Of a stretch of 41,935 nucleotides of DNA, positions 30,114-37,922 are shown piece by piece. Both the position numbers and the translations under genes were made by a program. How positions within the stretch are numbered: position 1 is the first letter of the stretch; the number at the start of each line of letters is the position of its first letter. Source of the DNA: an uncultured Planctomycetota bacterium (GTDB lineage Bacteria; Planctomycetota; Phycisphaerae; Phycisphaerales; UBA5793); NCBI GenBank assembly GCA_900696685.1, contig CAADHA010000181.1, forward strand, positions 1 through 41,935. Direction: 5' to 3'. A model generated the notes under the pieces. It was not told where the DNA came from. It ran no database searches and saw only the letters and a list, made by a program, of their open reading frames with translations.

Positions 30114-30677
30114 ATGCCCGCGGGCGGCGACGGCTACCGCTGGCCGCGACTTGATCCGCGCCTCTGCCCGATCACCTGGAACGAGTACGGGCGTACGCAT
30201 GACGTCGGCCCGCCGGAGAAGGGCGGCGACGCGATCCGGTTCCTCCAGTACACCGAAGCACGCGACACCGCGATCGGCATGCTCATCGGCCGCGCGGGCC
30301 TCTGCGCCGTCGATGAGTTCACGGGCGACGTTGAGAACACATCGAACACAGTCGTCTGCCTCCTGAGCCTGAGCGCGTTCGACGCCAGCGTGTTCATCAT
30401 GCGGCCCGAGCAACTCGACGGCCCGCCCATGCCGGCGGATCCGCCGCTGCCGCTGCTCTTCGCGGGCGAAGGCGTCGCCGGTGCCTTGCACGAGGGCCTG
30501 GCGGACGGCCGGCCCGTGAATCTCGCAGACGTGGCGGAGACGCTGTGCGACCTCGTCGGCGCCTCGGCCGCGCAGCGCGAGGCGCTGCGCTCGTGCCCCG
30601 GCGCGGACCCCGGCCGCAGCCTCGGCGATGCCCTGGGCATCACACCCGCCTCGGAACCCCGAGTCGCAAGGCCATGA
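30114..30677 (+). CDS. Hypothetical protein (187 residues)
   Basis: The ATG at 30114 is preceded closely by GAAGGA. The translation begins MPAGGDGYRWPRLDPRLCPITWNEYGRTHDV and has a balanced composition with several Trp, Tyr and Phe, so I take it as real. It contains GGDAIRFLQYTEARDTAIGMLIGRAGLCAVDEF and later SLSAFDASVFIMRPEQL. There is no signal peptide or membrane helix, and I do not recognise a family. The frame remains open upstream to 29928, but that part overlaps the PpiC-like gene and a repeat-like segment. It faces the convergent HD-hydrolase gene 15 bases away. Confidence 0.6.
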   Translation: MPAGGDGYRWPRLDPRLCPITWNEYGRTHDVGPPEKGGDAIRFLQYTEARDTAIGMLIGRAGLCAVDEFTGDVENTSNTVVCLLSLSAFDASVFIMRPEQLDGPPMPADPPLPLLFAGEGVAGALHEGLADGRPVNLADVAETLCDLVGASAAQREALRSCPGADPGRSLGDALGITPASEPRVARP

Positions 30678-30692
30678 GCCCGGCGGGAAGCG

Positions 30693-31256
30693 TCAGCGCG
30701 CCTTGACTTCCTCGACGCCCGAATCAGCGAACTGGTTGATCAGGTCGCGCAGCCGGTCGGCCGGTTCTAGGAGGCGGTCGTCGCCGTCCTGCTCGGCGAT
30801 GTGCAAGGCCCGCCGCGCCTTGTCGATGCAGCGCTGTCTCTGCCAGCCTCCGCTTGCGTCGCAGATGTTGTCGTACACGTCGGCGAGTTTGATGAGTTTG
30901 ACGCGCCAGTCGGCTTCTCCGAGTTGCCGGTCATAGGCCGGCTCGCGCTGCGCATCGGGAAGGCGCATGTCCTTGGTCATTGCCGCCACGAGGTCCGCCA
31001 CTTCGCGGCCGCAGAGGTGAAAGACGTCGTCATAATCGGCCGGGGTGTCCTCGATCACGTCGTGCAGGAGCGCCGCCGAGAGAATGATCGGATCATGCAC
31101 CTGGAAGACGTTGCAGACGACCAGCGCCACGCGAAACGGGTGCGCGACGTAGGGCGTGCGACCGTCCTTTCGCGCCTGGTTCATGTGAAAGCGGGCCGCG
31201 AGCGAGGCGGCCTTCTGCCAGAGATGCGGGTTGGCGCCCGGGTCGCCGGTCATCAC
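30693..31256 (-). CDS. HD-domain (p)ppGpp hydrolase-like protein (MESH1/SpoT type)
   Basis: The 187-residue single-domain protein has the RelA/SpoT-type HD pattern: AHPFRVA with His39, LLHDVIEDT with His65-Asp66 and Glu69-Asp70, and KLADVYDN with Asp126 and Asn130. It lacks synthetase, TGS and ACT domains, so it fits the small alarmone hydrolases (MESH1-like). These remove pyrophosphate from (p)ppGpp with manganese. Other HD_4 proteins have different nucleotide substrates, so activity is inferred. The start is GTG at 31256 (GTGA overlap with the ispF stop) or ATG at 31253; both couple it to ispF. Confidence 0.8.
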   Translation of the reverse strand: MMTGDPGANPHLWQKAASLAARFHMNQARKDGRTPYVAHPFRVALVVCNVFQVHDPIILSAALLHDVIEDTPADYDDVFHLCGREVADLVAAMTKDMRLPDAQREPAYDRQLGEADWRVKLIKLADVYDNICDASGGWQRQRCIDKARRALHIAEQDGDDRLLEPADRLRDLINQFADSGVEEVKAR

Positions 31257-31777
31257 TTCGGGATTCCTTTCCGGAGCAGGAGAACAACCGCGTGGACGGC
31301 CACACCGCGGCCAGCGCCCAGCGCATCCAGTTCTTCGTGCGTTTTGCCCTTGAGGTTCACTCGCGCCGCCGGCACACCCACAAGCCCGGCGACCCGCAGG
31401 CGGATCGCATCCTTGTGCGGAGCGATTCTCGGCCTCTGGAGGATCACCGTCATGTCGGCATTGCCCAACTCATACCCCGCCCCGCGCATGCGCGAAACCG
31501 CCTCGGCGAGAAAGATGGCCGAATCGGCCCCGGACCACTTCGGACTGCTGTCCGGGAAGAGTTCGCCGATATCCGGCTCCCCCAGAGCGCCAAGAATCGC
31601 GTCCGTAAGAGCGTGGAGGAGGGCATCCCCGTCGCTGTGTCCCACCGGGCCCAGCGCGTGCTCCACCCTCACGCCTCCGAGGATCAGGGGTCGCCCCTTA
31701 CCCTCGGGTGCCAAAGGCTCGAGGCGGTGCAGGTCGAATCCGTGCCCAATGCGGATGGGCGGCTGTTCATCCTTCAT
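31253..31777 (-). CDS. ispF: 2-C-methyl-D-erythritol 2,4-cyclodiphosphate synthase
   Basis: From the ATG at 31777 the protein has 174 residues and shows the IspF signatures. GHGFDLHR carries the metal ligands Asp15 and His17, GHSDGDALLHALTDAILGA carries the third ligand His, and GELFPDS follows. The C-terminal half has NADMTVILQRPRIAPHK and KGKTHEELDALGAGRGVA. It cyclises CDP-ME 2-phosphate in the non-mevalonate isoprenoid pathway. The frame is open to 31825, but those residues do not resemble IspF. The downstream HD-hydrolase gene overlaps its stop. Confidence 0.95.
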   Translation of the reverse strand: MKDEQPPIRIGHGFDLHRLEPLAPEGKGRPLILGGVRVEHALGPVGHSDGDALLHALTDAILGALGEPDIGELFPDSSPKWSGADSAIFLAEAVSRMRGAGYELGNADMTVILQRPRIAPHKDAIRLRVAGLVGVPAARVNLKGKTHEELDALGAGRGVAVHAVVLLLRKGIPK

Positions 31778-31893
31778 AGGACTGAGGATACGCGGCGAAT
31801 CAGGCCGATACTGCGCCGGACACAAGCGCCTGCCGTTGCCACCAGGTCAGCCGGTTCCGCAGCGAGAGGCGTCGGCGGGCCGCATCGGCGCCC

Positions 31894-31899
31894 TAGCAT
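31894..31899 (+). promoter_or_regulatory. Possible -10 hexamer (TAGCAT) of the lipoprotein gene
   Basis: TAGCAT matches TATAAT at four of six positions and lies 37 bases before the ATG at 31937. It is followed by TGTCTCGTCTACC, similar to the sequence around the TACGAT at 10673. No -35 is clear. Confidence 0.25.
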
Positions 31900-31936
31900 T
31901 GTCTCGTCTACCGCTCCGCTCAGAGAGGATGAACCG

Positions 31937-32446
31937 ATGAGCATCGCCCCCCACAATCGTCTCCCGCGCCTGAAGGGCGCAATCGGCCTCGCCCTCGCGA
32001 CCGCAGCCCTTGCAGGCTGCGGCTACCGGTCCGGCGGACAGGGCTGGAAGGACTCGTCGGAGACCTGGAAGAGCACCGAGTTCCTCCCCGTCACGCTCAC
32101 GCTCATCGACGTGCGCAGCGGCGAAGAAGTCTGGACGCAGGATGTTCCCGTCGGCTACCAGATCGTTACACGCTTCATCACAGGCGGCGGAACCGACCGC
32201 GTCGAGAGGCCCGACCGGCTCGAGTATCAGACCTTCCAGAACGGCACGCACTTCGGCAAGTTGCGCTCCGCCATCGCCGTGCCACCCGCCAACTCGCGCC
32301 GATGGGAAATCACCTACCGCCAGGGGCCTGAGTACGCCGAGGATGGCCTGCGCACCGGCTTCTTCGGCAACATGCCCCCATGGCTCGAACTCCCCCCCCG
32401 CCACCAGCCCGACCTCGCAAACGACCGGCCGATGTACGAGCGCTGA
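31937..32446 (+). CDS. Small lipoprotein of unknown function
   Basis: The 169-residue protein starts behind GAGAGGA and has a lipoprotein signal ending LATAALAGCGY, giving Cys28 at the mature N-terminus. The mature part is beta-rich (FLPVTLTLIDVRSGEEVWTQ, VGYQIVTRFI) and then charged, ending PDLANDRPMYER. It probably faces the periplasm, anchored in a membrane. The segment SGEEVW resembles fragments of other small planctomycete lipoproteins, but I cannot name a family. It diverges from ispF. Confidence 0.7.
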   Translation: MSIAPHNRLPRLKGAIGLALATAALAGCGYRSGGQGWKDSSETWKSTEFLPVTLTLIDVRSGEEVWTQDVPVGYQIVTRFITGGGTDRVERPDRLEYQTFQNGTHFGKLRSAIAVPPANSRRWEITYRQGPEYAEDGLRTGFFGNMPPWLELPPRHQPDLANDRPMYER

Positions 32447-32482
32447 ACGCAGTCGGCCCGTCGATTCCATCCGTCTGTCGTT

Positions 32483-32504
32483 CAGGCGCCTGACCTGATC
32501 AGGT
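32483..32504. other. Two adjacent perfect palindromes
   Basis: CAGGCGCCTG (32483-32492) is followed without a gap by ACCTGATCAGGT (32493-32504). Both are perfect. They lie 37 bases after the lipoprotein stop and about 200 bases before the next gene. They could end the upstream transcript, although no T-run follows, or bind a dimeric regulator. Confidence 0.4.
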
Positions 32505-32604
32505 GGTCGCGGTCCCTCTCTTCGTCCAGGGCGGCGCGATTCGGACGGTACGCGACCCAATTCCCTGCCGAATCGGCCCCTCCGTGGAATATCCTGTTCT
32601 CGCC

Positions 32605-32610
32605 TACGAT
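32605..32610 (+). promoter_or_regulatory. Possible -10 hexamer (TACGAT) of the CPG-domain gene
   Basis: TACGAT lies 98 bases before the ATG at 32708 and is identical to the hexamers placed before the secretion operon and rpsL. No convincing -35 is visible. Confidence 0.3.
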
Positions 32611-32707
32611 TGGGAGGTGGTTGGACGGCGAAAGCATCTTGGCGGATGAGCCGGCCATCGGAGCCGGCGCCGCTTCAACGCAGGCGTCTCAAACAAGGAG
32701 AGAGAAG

Positions 32708-33541
32708 ATGAAGCACACGATCATGGCCTTCACGGCGGCGATGGGCATCGGGGCGGTGGCCCTCGCCCAGACGGGCACGCTCGATCAGCAAAGCCCGATG
32801 ACCAACGCCAGTTTCAACCTTAGTGCGTCGAGCCTGACCTGGCAGCAGCAGGTCCGCGTGGGCGTCGCCGGCAAACTCGAAGGGTTCCAACTGATGATCC
32901 AGGGGAACGCCGGCGCCCAGTTTAACGCCCGCGTGCGCGTCGGTGACGGCTGGAACACCAGCACCCCTGTCTTCTCGCAACTCTTCACCAAGCCCAACAA
33001 CGGCAACGAGATAATGTTCATTGACGTGTCGTCGGCCAACATCATGCTCAATGTCAACGACACCTTCGTCATCGAGACGCAGGGCAATGACACCGGCGCG
33101 GGTCTGGTCGGCAACTACGTCCCCCCCCCTGGCAATCCGCTCTACGGAGAATTCCTCTTCCTCAACCAGCCCGGGTGCTTCGCCGACTGCGGCTGGCGCC
33201 ACGGCTTCAACACCTACATGATCGTCGGTGGCGGCCTCACGCTCAGTGTCGGCGGCGGCCGATGTCCCGGCCAGATGTCCTTTAACATCACGGGCGCCAC
33301 GCGCAATGGACGCATCGCGGTCATTTACGGCCGATGCGGCGGTCGCACGACCATCCCCGGCAGCATCTGCAACGGGACCGTCCTGCCCGTCGGCGGCGCC
33401 ACCCTCGTCCAGATCGTCACCGCAGACGGCAGCGGCAACGCCACCGTCAGCGGCAACGTGCCGGGCGGCGCCTGCGGCCGCATCTGCCTCGTTGTGCTCG
33501 ACATCTCGACCTGCGGGGTGAGCAACGTAATCGGTCTCTGA
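32708..33541 (+). CDS. Secreted protein with CPG/SN C-terminal domain
   Basis: The ATG at 32708 follows a strong AAGGAG and gives 277 residues with a signal peptide (MKHTIMAFTAAMGIGAVALA, cleavage before QTG). Residues 22-170 form a beta-rich domain (FQLMIQGNAGAQFNARVRVG, DTFVIETQGND) of jelly-roll character. The last 100 residues carry the domain shared with 1-185 and 37923-38300: GRCPG, then TTIPGSICNGTVL, GGACGRICLVVLD, and STCGVSNVIGL at the very end. The paired Cys suggest disulfides. I know no function. A strong terminator follows 40 bases after the stop, so it is probably transcribed alone. Confidence 0.82.
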   Translation: MKHTIMAFTAAMGIGAVALAQTGTLDQQSPMTNASFNLSASSLTWQQQVRVGVAGKLEGFQLMIQGNAGAQFNARVRVGDGWNTSTPVFSQLFTKPNNGNEIMFIDVSSANIMLNVNDTFVIETQGNDTGAGLVGNYVPPPGNPLYGEFLFLNQPGCFADCGWRHGFNTYMIVGGGLTLSVGGGRCPGQMSFNITGATRNGRIAVIYGRCGGRTTIPGSICNGTVLPVGGATLVQIVTADGSGNATVSGNVPGGACGRICLVVLDISTCGVSNVIGL

Positions 33542-33581
33542 CCTCCGGAGGCCCGGCCTGGAAACCAACTCGACCCCACGA

Positions 33582-33611
33582 CCCCGCGCTCCGGCGCGGG
33601 GTCTTTCATTT
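33582..33611 (+). terminator. Rho-independent-type terminator
   Basis: The stem CCCCGCGC/GCGCGGGG is a perfect 8 base pairs with a TCCG loop. It is followed by TCTTTCATTT, a moderately T-rich tail. It ends the secreted-protein gene. Confidence 0.8.
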
Positions 33612-33749
33612 CCGTCGTTGCGGGACAACGGGAACGCAAACCGCTCTCCGCTCGCCAGTCCGGGGCTGACGCTCTGTGACGCCCCGGATTCGACGGGCGC
33701 GCTCCAACGCCCTCAAGCCCAGGTCGCACGCCCGCACACCTCACCGTGG

Positions 33750-33755
33750 TACAAT
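33750..33755 (+). promoter_or_regulatory. Possible -10 hexamer (TACAAT) of the CvpA-like gene
   Basis: TACAAT matches TATAAT at five of six positions and lies 16 bases before the ATG. The transcript leader would then be only about 10 bases and just include the GGAGG at 33761. No -35 is clear. Confidence 0.35.
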
Positions 33756-33771
33756 CGCCCGGAGGCCGCAC

Positions 33772-34539
33772 ATGACTTACCTCGTCCTCGTGCTCGTTGT
33801 CTGCGTTCTGGGGGCGTGGGGGTATTGGCGCGGGGCCTTGCGCATCGCCTACGGCCTGGCGCCGCTCATCTTTGCCTCGGCGCTCATGTGGCTCCTGAGC
33901 GGCGTGCTCTATCGCAGCGACTTCATCACCAGCGCCGGTCTCGCCTGGCCCCTCATTCTCCCCCTGGTCGTCGGACTCAGCGGAGGGTACGTCCTCCAGT
34001 TCTTTGTGCGAAAGAAACTGCCCCGGGAGCCTCACCGCGTCGATCGCATCGCCGGCGCGGCCGTGTGCTCGCTGCTGGCCGTGGTCCTCGTTTGGGTGGG
34101 CAGCCTGTACGTCGCCCTGCGCGGCGCTTCGGCCGACGGCTCACTGGCCTCCTCGCGCACCGGGCCGGCCCGCGCGCTGAACCGCGCCGTGGTGCGCTGG
34201 ATTCCGGCGGTCGGCACCGGCAGCGACTCGCTCATGAGCGTGGTCGAGATCGCCTCGGCCGATGAAGACGTCCGCCGCCGCGCCGCCGAGAATCTCAAGA
34301 TTGATCATCTCCTCAGTTCCGAACCGCTTCAGAAGATGATCGATGATGCGGCGACGCATGATGACCTCGTGGCCGCCTCCGGCGGCAACATCCTCGCCCT
34401 CTGGCGCCTCCAGAAGAACGCGCTCATCCACGAATTCTACAGGAGCGCGGAAGTGCAGGATGCGATCAGGCGCCTGTCCCTCGCCGACATTGCCGCCGCC
34501 GTGCGCGAGGCGCAGCGATCTTCCACGCCTTCACCCTGA
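33772..34539 (+). CDS. CvpA-like membrane protein
   Basis: The ATG at 33772 has GGAGG six bases upstream and gives 255 residues. Four hydrophobic segments lie in the first 130 residues (TYLVLVLVVCVLGAWGYWRG, IAYGLAPLIFASALMWLLSG, WPLILPLVVGLSGGYVLQFF, AGAAVCSLLAVVLVWVGSLY). This layout, with a short polar loop after the first helix, is like colicin-V-production proteins. The rest is a soluble helical domain (ENLKIDHLLSSEPLQKMIDD). Similarity is by topology only. The role of CvpA proteins is poorly defined, with links to secretion and envelope stability. Confidence 0.6.
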   Translation: MTYLVLVLVVCVLGAWGYWRGALRIAYGLAPLIFASALMWLLSGVLYRSDFITSAGLAWPLILPLVVGLSGGYVLQFFVRKKLPREPHRVDRIAGAAVCSLLAVVLVWVGSLYVALRGASADGSLASSRTGPARALNRAVVRWIPAVGTGSDSLMSVVEIASADEDVRRRAAENLKIDHLLSSEPLQKMIDDAATHDDLVAASGGNILALWRLQKNALIHEFYRSAEVQDAIRRLSLADIAAAVREAQRSSTPSP

Positions 34540-34581
34540 CGAGCCGCCGCGAACTCGCCACGACCCGCTCCTGCGGCCGCC

Positions 34582-34587
34582 TATCAT
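34582..34587 (+). promoter_or_regulatory. Possible -10 hexamer (TATCAT) of the SDR gene
   Basis: TATCAT matches TATAAT at five of six positions and lies 39 bases before the ATG at 34627. No -35 is clear. Confidence 0.3.
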
Positions 34588-34626
34588 CGCCCTCGCCAGC
34601 CGTCCGCGGCGCCTGCGAGAGAAGCA

Positions 34627-35700
34627 ATGAGCGACGAATCGAAAGGTCAGACTTCCACGCCGTCAACCGATGCGACCGCGCAAACGGATTTGCCGGGCGC
34701 ATCCGGCGTCAACGGCACCAGGGCGGCCGCGGCGCCGACCTTCGCGCGCACCGCCGCCAGCCTCACGGTCGCCGTCACGGGCGCGACAGGTTTCGTGGGC
34801 CGACACATCTGCGCCGTCCTCGTCGAGCACGGCCACGCCGTGCGGGCGCTCGTCCGCGACGCAGCGCGAGTGAAGCGGCTTCCCCGCGCCGCGCAGATCG
34901 TCGAGGGCGACATCTTCGATCGCGCCGCCCTCGACCGCCTGGTGGACAAGGTCGACGCATGCATCCACCTCGTCGGCATCATCATGGAGCAGCCCGGCCG
35001 CGACATCACCTTCGAACGCCTGCACGTCGAGGCGACGCGCGGCATCGTGGCGGCCAGCGAAGCGGCGGGCGTGCTGCGCTACGTCCACATGTCGGCGCTG
35101 GGCGCGCGGCCCGACGCGAAGGCCCGTTATCACCGCACCAAGTTCGAGGCCGAGCAGATCGTCCGCGCCAGCCGCCTGCCGTGGACCATCTTCCGCCCCT
35201 CCGTCATTCACGGACCCGACGGCGAGTTCACCGCGATGGTGGCGAAGTGGGTGCGCGGCCAGGCGCCGCCTTTCCTCTTCATGCCGTACTTCGGCGCCGG
35301 CCTCCTCGGACGCGGACCCAGGCGCCTCGTTCAGCCCATCTACGTCAACGACCTCGCCGAGGCTTTCGTACGTGCTCTCGAAACCGATCGAACCGTGCGC
35401 GAGGTCTATCCCCTCGGCGGACCCGATCGAATGACCTGGCCCGAGATGCTCGGCGCCTTCCGCGACGCGATCGCGCCCGGCTCGCGAAAGCCGGCGATCG
35501 CGATCCCGGCGTGGAAGGCGAAGGCGCTGGCGCAACTCGCCGCCGCGGCCGCGCTCGGCTCGCTCCTGCCCTTCAACGTCGATCAGGTCATCATGAGCCA
35601 GGAAGACTCGATCTGCGACACGAAGCGCGTCGAGCAGGACCTCGGGCTGACGCTGACTTCCTTCGCAACGGGGGTCGAACAGTACGCCTCCCGCCTGTAG
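34627..35700 (+). CDS. Atypical short-chain dehydrogenase, NDUFA9-like
   Basis: The 357-residue protein has a 45-residue Ser/Thr/Ala-rich start and then a Rossmann domain with TGATGFVGRH at 51-60. The nucleotide-sugar epimerase pattern follows: EGDIFDRAALDRLVD, CIHLVGIIMEQPG, and MSALGARPDAKARYHRTKFEAEQIV with the Tyr-x3-Lys pair (YHRTK). PWTIFRPSVIHGPDGEF is typical of the complex I NDUFA9-related atypical SDRs, which bind NAD(P) but often have no known substrate. Full length is usual for the group; the N-terminal extension is not. The next gene, a transporter, begins 65 bases later. Confidence 0.85.
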   Translation: MSDESKGQTSTPSTDATAQTDLPGASGVNGTRAAAAPTFARTAASLTVAVTGATGFVGRHICAVLVEHGHAVRALVRDAARVKRLPRAAQIVEGDIFDRAALDRLVDKVDACIHLVGIIMEQPGRDITFERLHVEATRGIVAASEAAGVLRYVHMSALGARPDAKARYHRTKFEAEQIVRASRLPWTIFRPSVIHGPDGEFTAMVAKWVRGQAPPFLFMPYFGAGLLGRGPRRLVQPIYVNDLAEAFVRALETDRTVREVYPLGGPDRMTWPEMLGAFRDAIAPGSRKPAIAIPAWKAKALAQLAAAAALGSLLPFNVDQVIMSQEDSICDTKRVEQDLGLTLTSFATGVEQYASRL

Positions 35701-35765
35701 ACTGGTGAGCGCACTTCGACGCGACCTGCCGGACCCGCCCCCTCAGTTTCGAAGATGGAGGCACG

Positions 35766-37115
35766 ATGCGCGGTCACAAACTCCTCAACACATTGATCTT
35801 CATCGGCCTCATCGCCGGCGTCATCGTCGGCTGGCTTCTTTACCGTCACTACGGGTCGCTCAACCTTGGCAGCAAGGAACTGGCCGCACGCGTGCAGTGG
35901 CTCTTCGACGCCGGCGATCTGATCCTCATCCGCCCCCTCAAGATGCTCATCATCCCGCTCGTCTTTGCGAGCGTCGTGGTCGGGATCACGTCAATCGGTG
36001 ATCCAAGCCGCCTCGGCCTGGTCGGGTCATCCACGCTCGTCTACTACTTCGCCACGATGCTGCTCGCGGCCGTGCTCGGCGTAGCCCTGGTTACGACCTT
36101 TCAGCCCGGAGAAGGCGTGGCGCAGAAGATCAATCTCAGGGAAGTCGAGCAGCGCTACGCCGAATCCGACGACAGCCCGCGCAAAGTCATCGAAGGATCG
36201 CCGCGCGATCTCGGCAGCGTCTGGATGAACATCCTGCGGCAGGTGATTCCCGACAATGTTCTCTCCGCCGCCGTCAACGTCCAGCCGTTGCCCGTCATCA
36301 CCTTCTCAATCTTCTTCGCATTGGCGCTGGGCTTTCTGGGCGATCGCGCCAGGCCCGCCGTCGAGTTCTTCGAAGCCTTCTTCCAGGCCATCATGACGCT
36401 CGTCGGCTGGGTGCTCTGGCTCACGCCCATCGGCGTATTCCTGTTGGTCTCGTGGACGATCGCGCGCCTCGGCGGCGAGGCCGTCGCCGCGGTCGGAAAG
36501 TACATGCTCATTGTCTTCTCAGGACTCGTGATCCACGGCTTCGTGACACTCCCCCTCGTCCTCCTCTTCTTCGGAAAGGTCAATCCCTACCGCTTCATGT
36601 GGCGGATGCGGCCAGCCCTTGTAACCGCGTTCGGAACCGACTCGTCCTCCGCCACGCTTCCCGTGACCATCCGCACCGCGGAGAACGAGGGACAGTGCAG
36701 CAAGAAAGCGAGCGGCTTCGTCCTGCCCCTGGGATCGACCGTCAACATGGACGGCACGGCGCTCTATGAAGCCGTCGCCGTCATCTTTCTCTTCCAGGTC
36801 TACGGGATCGAACTCGGCTTCGACGCCATCGCCGTCGTGGCGCTCACGGCCACGCTCGCCGCCGTCGGCGCGGCAGGCATCCCCTCGGCCGGACTTGTGA
36901 CCATGGTCATTGTCATCGAGGCCGTCAACACCACCCTCGCCGGAACCTCGCACCCGGCCCTGCCGCTCGCCGCGGTCGGCCTCATCTGGGGCGTCGATCG
37001 CATCCTCGATATGTGCCGCACCACCATCAATGTCTGGGGCGACGCCGTCGGCGCCAAGATCATCACCCGGCTCGCCCCCGATGACGTGGAAGAAAAGCAG
37101 GCCGCGCTCGCCTGA
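35766..37115 (+). CDS. Dicarboxylate/amino acid:cation symporter (DAACS/SDF family)
   Basis: The 449-residue membrane protein starts behind GGAGG. It shows the family motifs: a serine-rich SSSATLPVT near 294-302, LPLGSTVNMDGTALY at 320-334, and AAGIPSAGLVTMVIV near the C-terminus, with IRPLKMLIIPLVFASVV in the N-terminal half. These belong to the re-entrant hairpins and helix 7 that bind substrate and cation. Members carry glutamate, aspartate or C4-dicarboxylates with Na+ or H+. The substrate cannot be read from sequence here. The gene is followed by a strong hairpin, so the SDR-transporter pair may be one unit. Confidence 0.92.
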   Translation: MRGHKLLNTLIFIGLIAGVIVGWLLYRHYGSLNLGSKELAARVQWLFDAGDLILIRPLKMLIIPLVFASVVVGITSIGDPSRLGLVGSSTLVYYFATMLLAAVLGVALVTTFQPGEGVAQKINLREVEQRYAESDDSPRKVIEGSPRDLGSVWMNILRQVIPDNVLSAAVNVQPLPVITFSIFFALALGFLGDRARPAVEFFEAFFQAIMTLVGWVLWLTPIGVFLLVSWTIARLGGEAVAAVGKYMLIVFSGLVIHGFVTLPLVLLFFGKVNPYRFMWRMRPALVTAFGTDSSSATLPVTIRTAENEGQCSKKASGFVLPLGSTVNMDGTALYEAVAVIFLFQVYGIELGFDAIAVVALTATLAAVGAAGIPSAGLVTMVIVIEAVNTTLAGTSHPALPLAAVGLIWGVDRILDMCRTTINVWGDAVGAKIITRLAPDDVEEKQAALA

Positions 37116-37228
37116 CCCGCCCCGGGCCGCCTCGCTCTCCCATCATCCGACACGGATCCGTCACGTCGCCGACGGTTCAACATCCGGCGCCCGCGAGCGA
37201 GGCTCGCACCGCGACGCAGAGAATTGAA

Positions 37229-37265
37229 CGCGGCCCCGCGGCGGCAATCGCCCCGCGGGGCCGCG
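37229..37265. terminator. Bidirectional terminator-like hairpin
   Basis: A perfect 13-base-pair inverted repeat (CGCGGCCCCGCGG / CCGCGGGGCCGCG) with an 11-base loop lies between the convergent transporter gene and the small secreted-protein gene at 37313. No long T-run follows on either strand. Its position supports a role for both transcripts. Confidence 0.6.
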
Positions 37266-37312
37266 CGTCTGATGTCCAGGTCCCAGCGCCTCTCCATCCT
37301 GCGCCGATGAGA

Positions 37313-37726
37313 TCAGGCCGGCACAAAGATCGCCGTGAGCGCATGACGGCCGCGCGAGACGGTGATCTCATCGCCCGTGTTGATGCGCGGCCCGATCGGG
37401 CGGCCGTTCTCATCCGCCTCGACGTCGAGCACCTCCAGGTGGAAGCGCCCGCTTCCGTTTCCATCCGTCGTGAAGCGGCCGATCCTGCGCCCGTTGATCG
37501 ACACGAAAAACTCCGTGTTGAGGGCGACGTTGTCAAGGCGCACTTCGAGGAACTGATCGACCAGACCGTTCTCGTGGTCCTCGGTGTAGCGCGCTTCGAG
37601 CCGGATGCGGCCCTGTTCGATGCCGGCCTGCCACTGCGTGACTTCGCCCGCCCTCGCGTTGACCCCCAGAAGCCCGATCGTCAGCAGCATGACCAGCACG
37701 ATCGGAAGATTCAGGATTCGATTCAT
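37313..37726 (-). CDS. Small secreted protein of unknown function
   Basis: The ATG at 37726 is preceded by a good AAGGAG and yields 137 residues with a signal peptide (MNRILNLPIVLVMLLTIGLL, cleavage after NARA). The mature 105 residues are a compact beta domain (GIEQGRIRLEARYTEDH, FLEVRLDNVALNTEFFVSIN, GRFTTDGNGSGRFHLEV) rich in Asp and Gly. No family is recognised. An in-frame ATG at 37753 would lengthen the n-region by nine residues and lacks such a site. It lies 197 bases after the CPG-domain gene at 37923 on the same strand. Confidence 0.75.
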   Translation of the reverse strand: MNRILNLPIVLVMLLTIGLLGVNARAGEVTQWQAGIEQGRIRLEARYTEDHENGLVDQFLEVRLDNVALNTEFFVSINGRRIGRFTTDGNGSGRFHLEVLDVEADENGRPIGPRINTGDEITVSRGRHALTAIFVPA

Positions 37727-37760
37727 CGCCGTTCTCCTTTGTGTGGTGTGCATGTCCGGC

Positions 37761-37785
37761 CGCCTCCGCGGGCGGCCCGGAGGCG
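37761..37785. other. Inverted repeat between two small secreted-protein genes
   Basis: CGCCTCCG and CGGAGGCG form an 8-base-pair stem around a 9-base loop. It lies 138 bases after the stop of the 37923-38300 gene and 35 bases before the start at 37726, both on the minus strand. It may end the first transcript or be a leader structure of the second. Confidence 0.3.
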
Positions 37786-37922
37786 CATGTGAACCGCGGC
37801 CGCGCCGCCTTGCACTGATCCTGCACGCGACATGAGGAAAGTACCCATGTACGTCAAGTGGCGAAAGGTTCCGCCGATGAGGTCGCTGACGGATCGTGCC
37901 TTCGACCTTGCACCAACAACTG

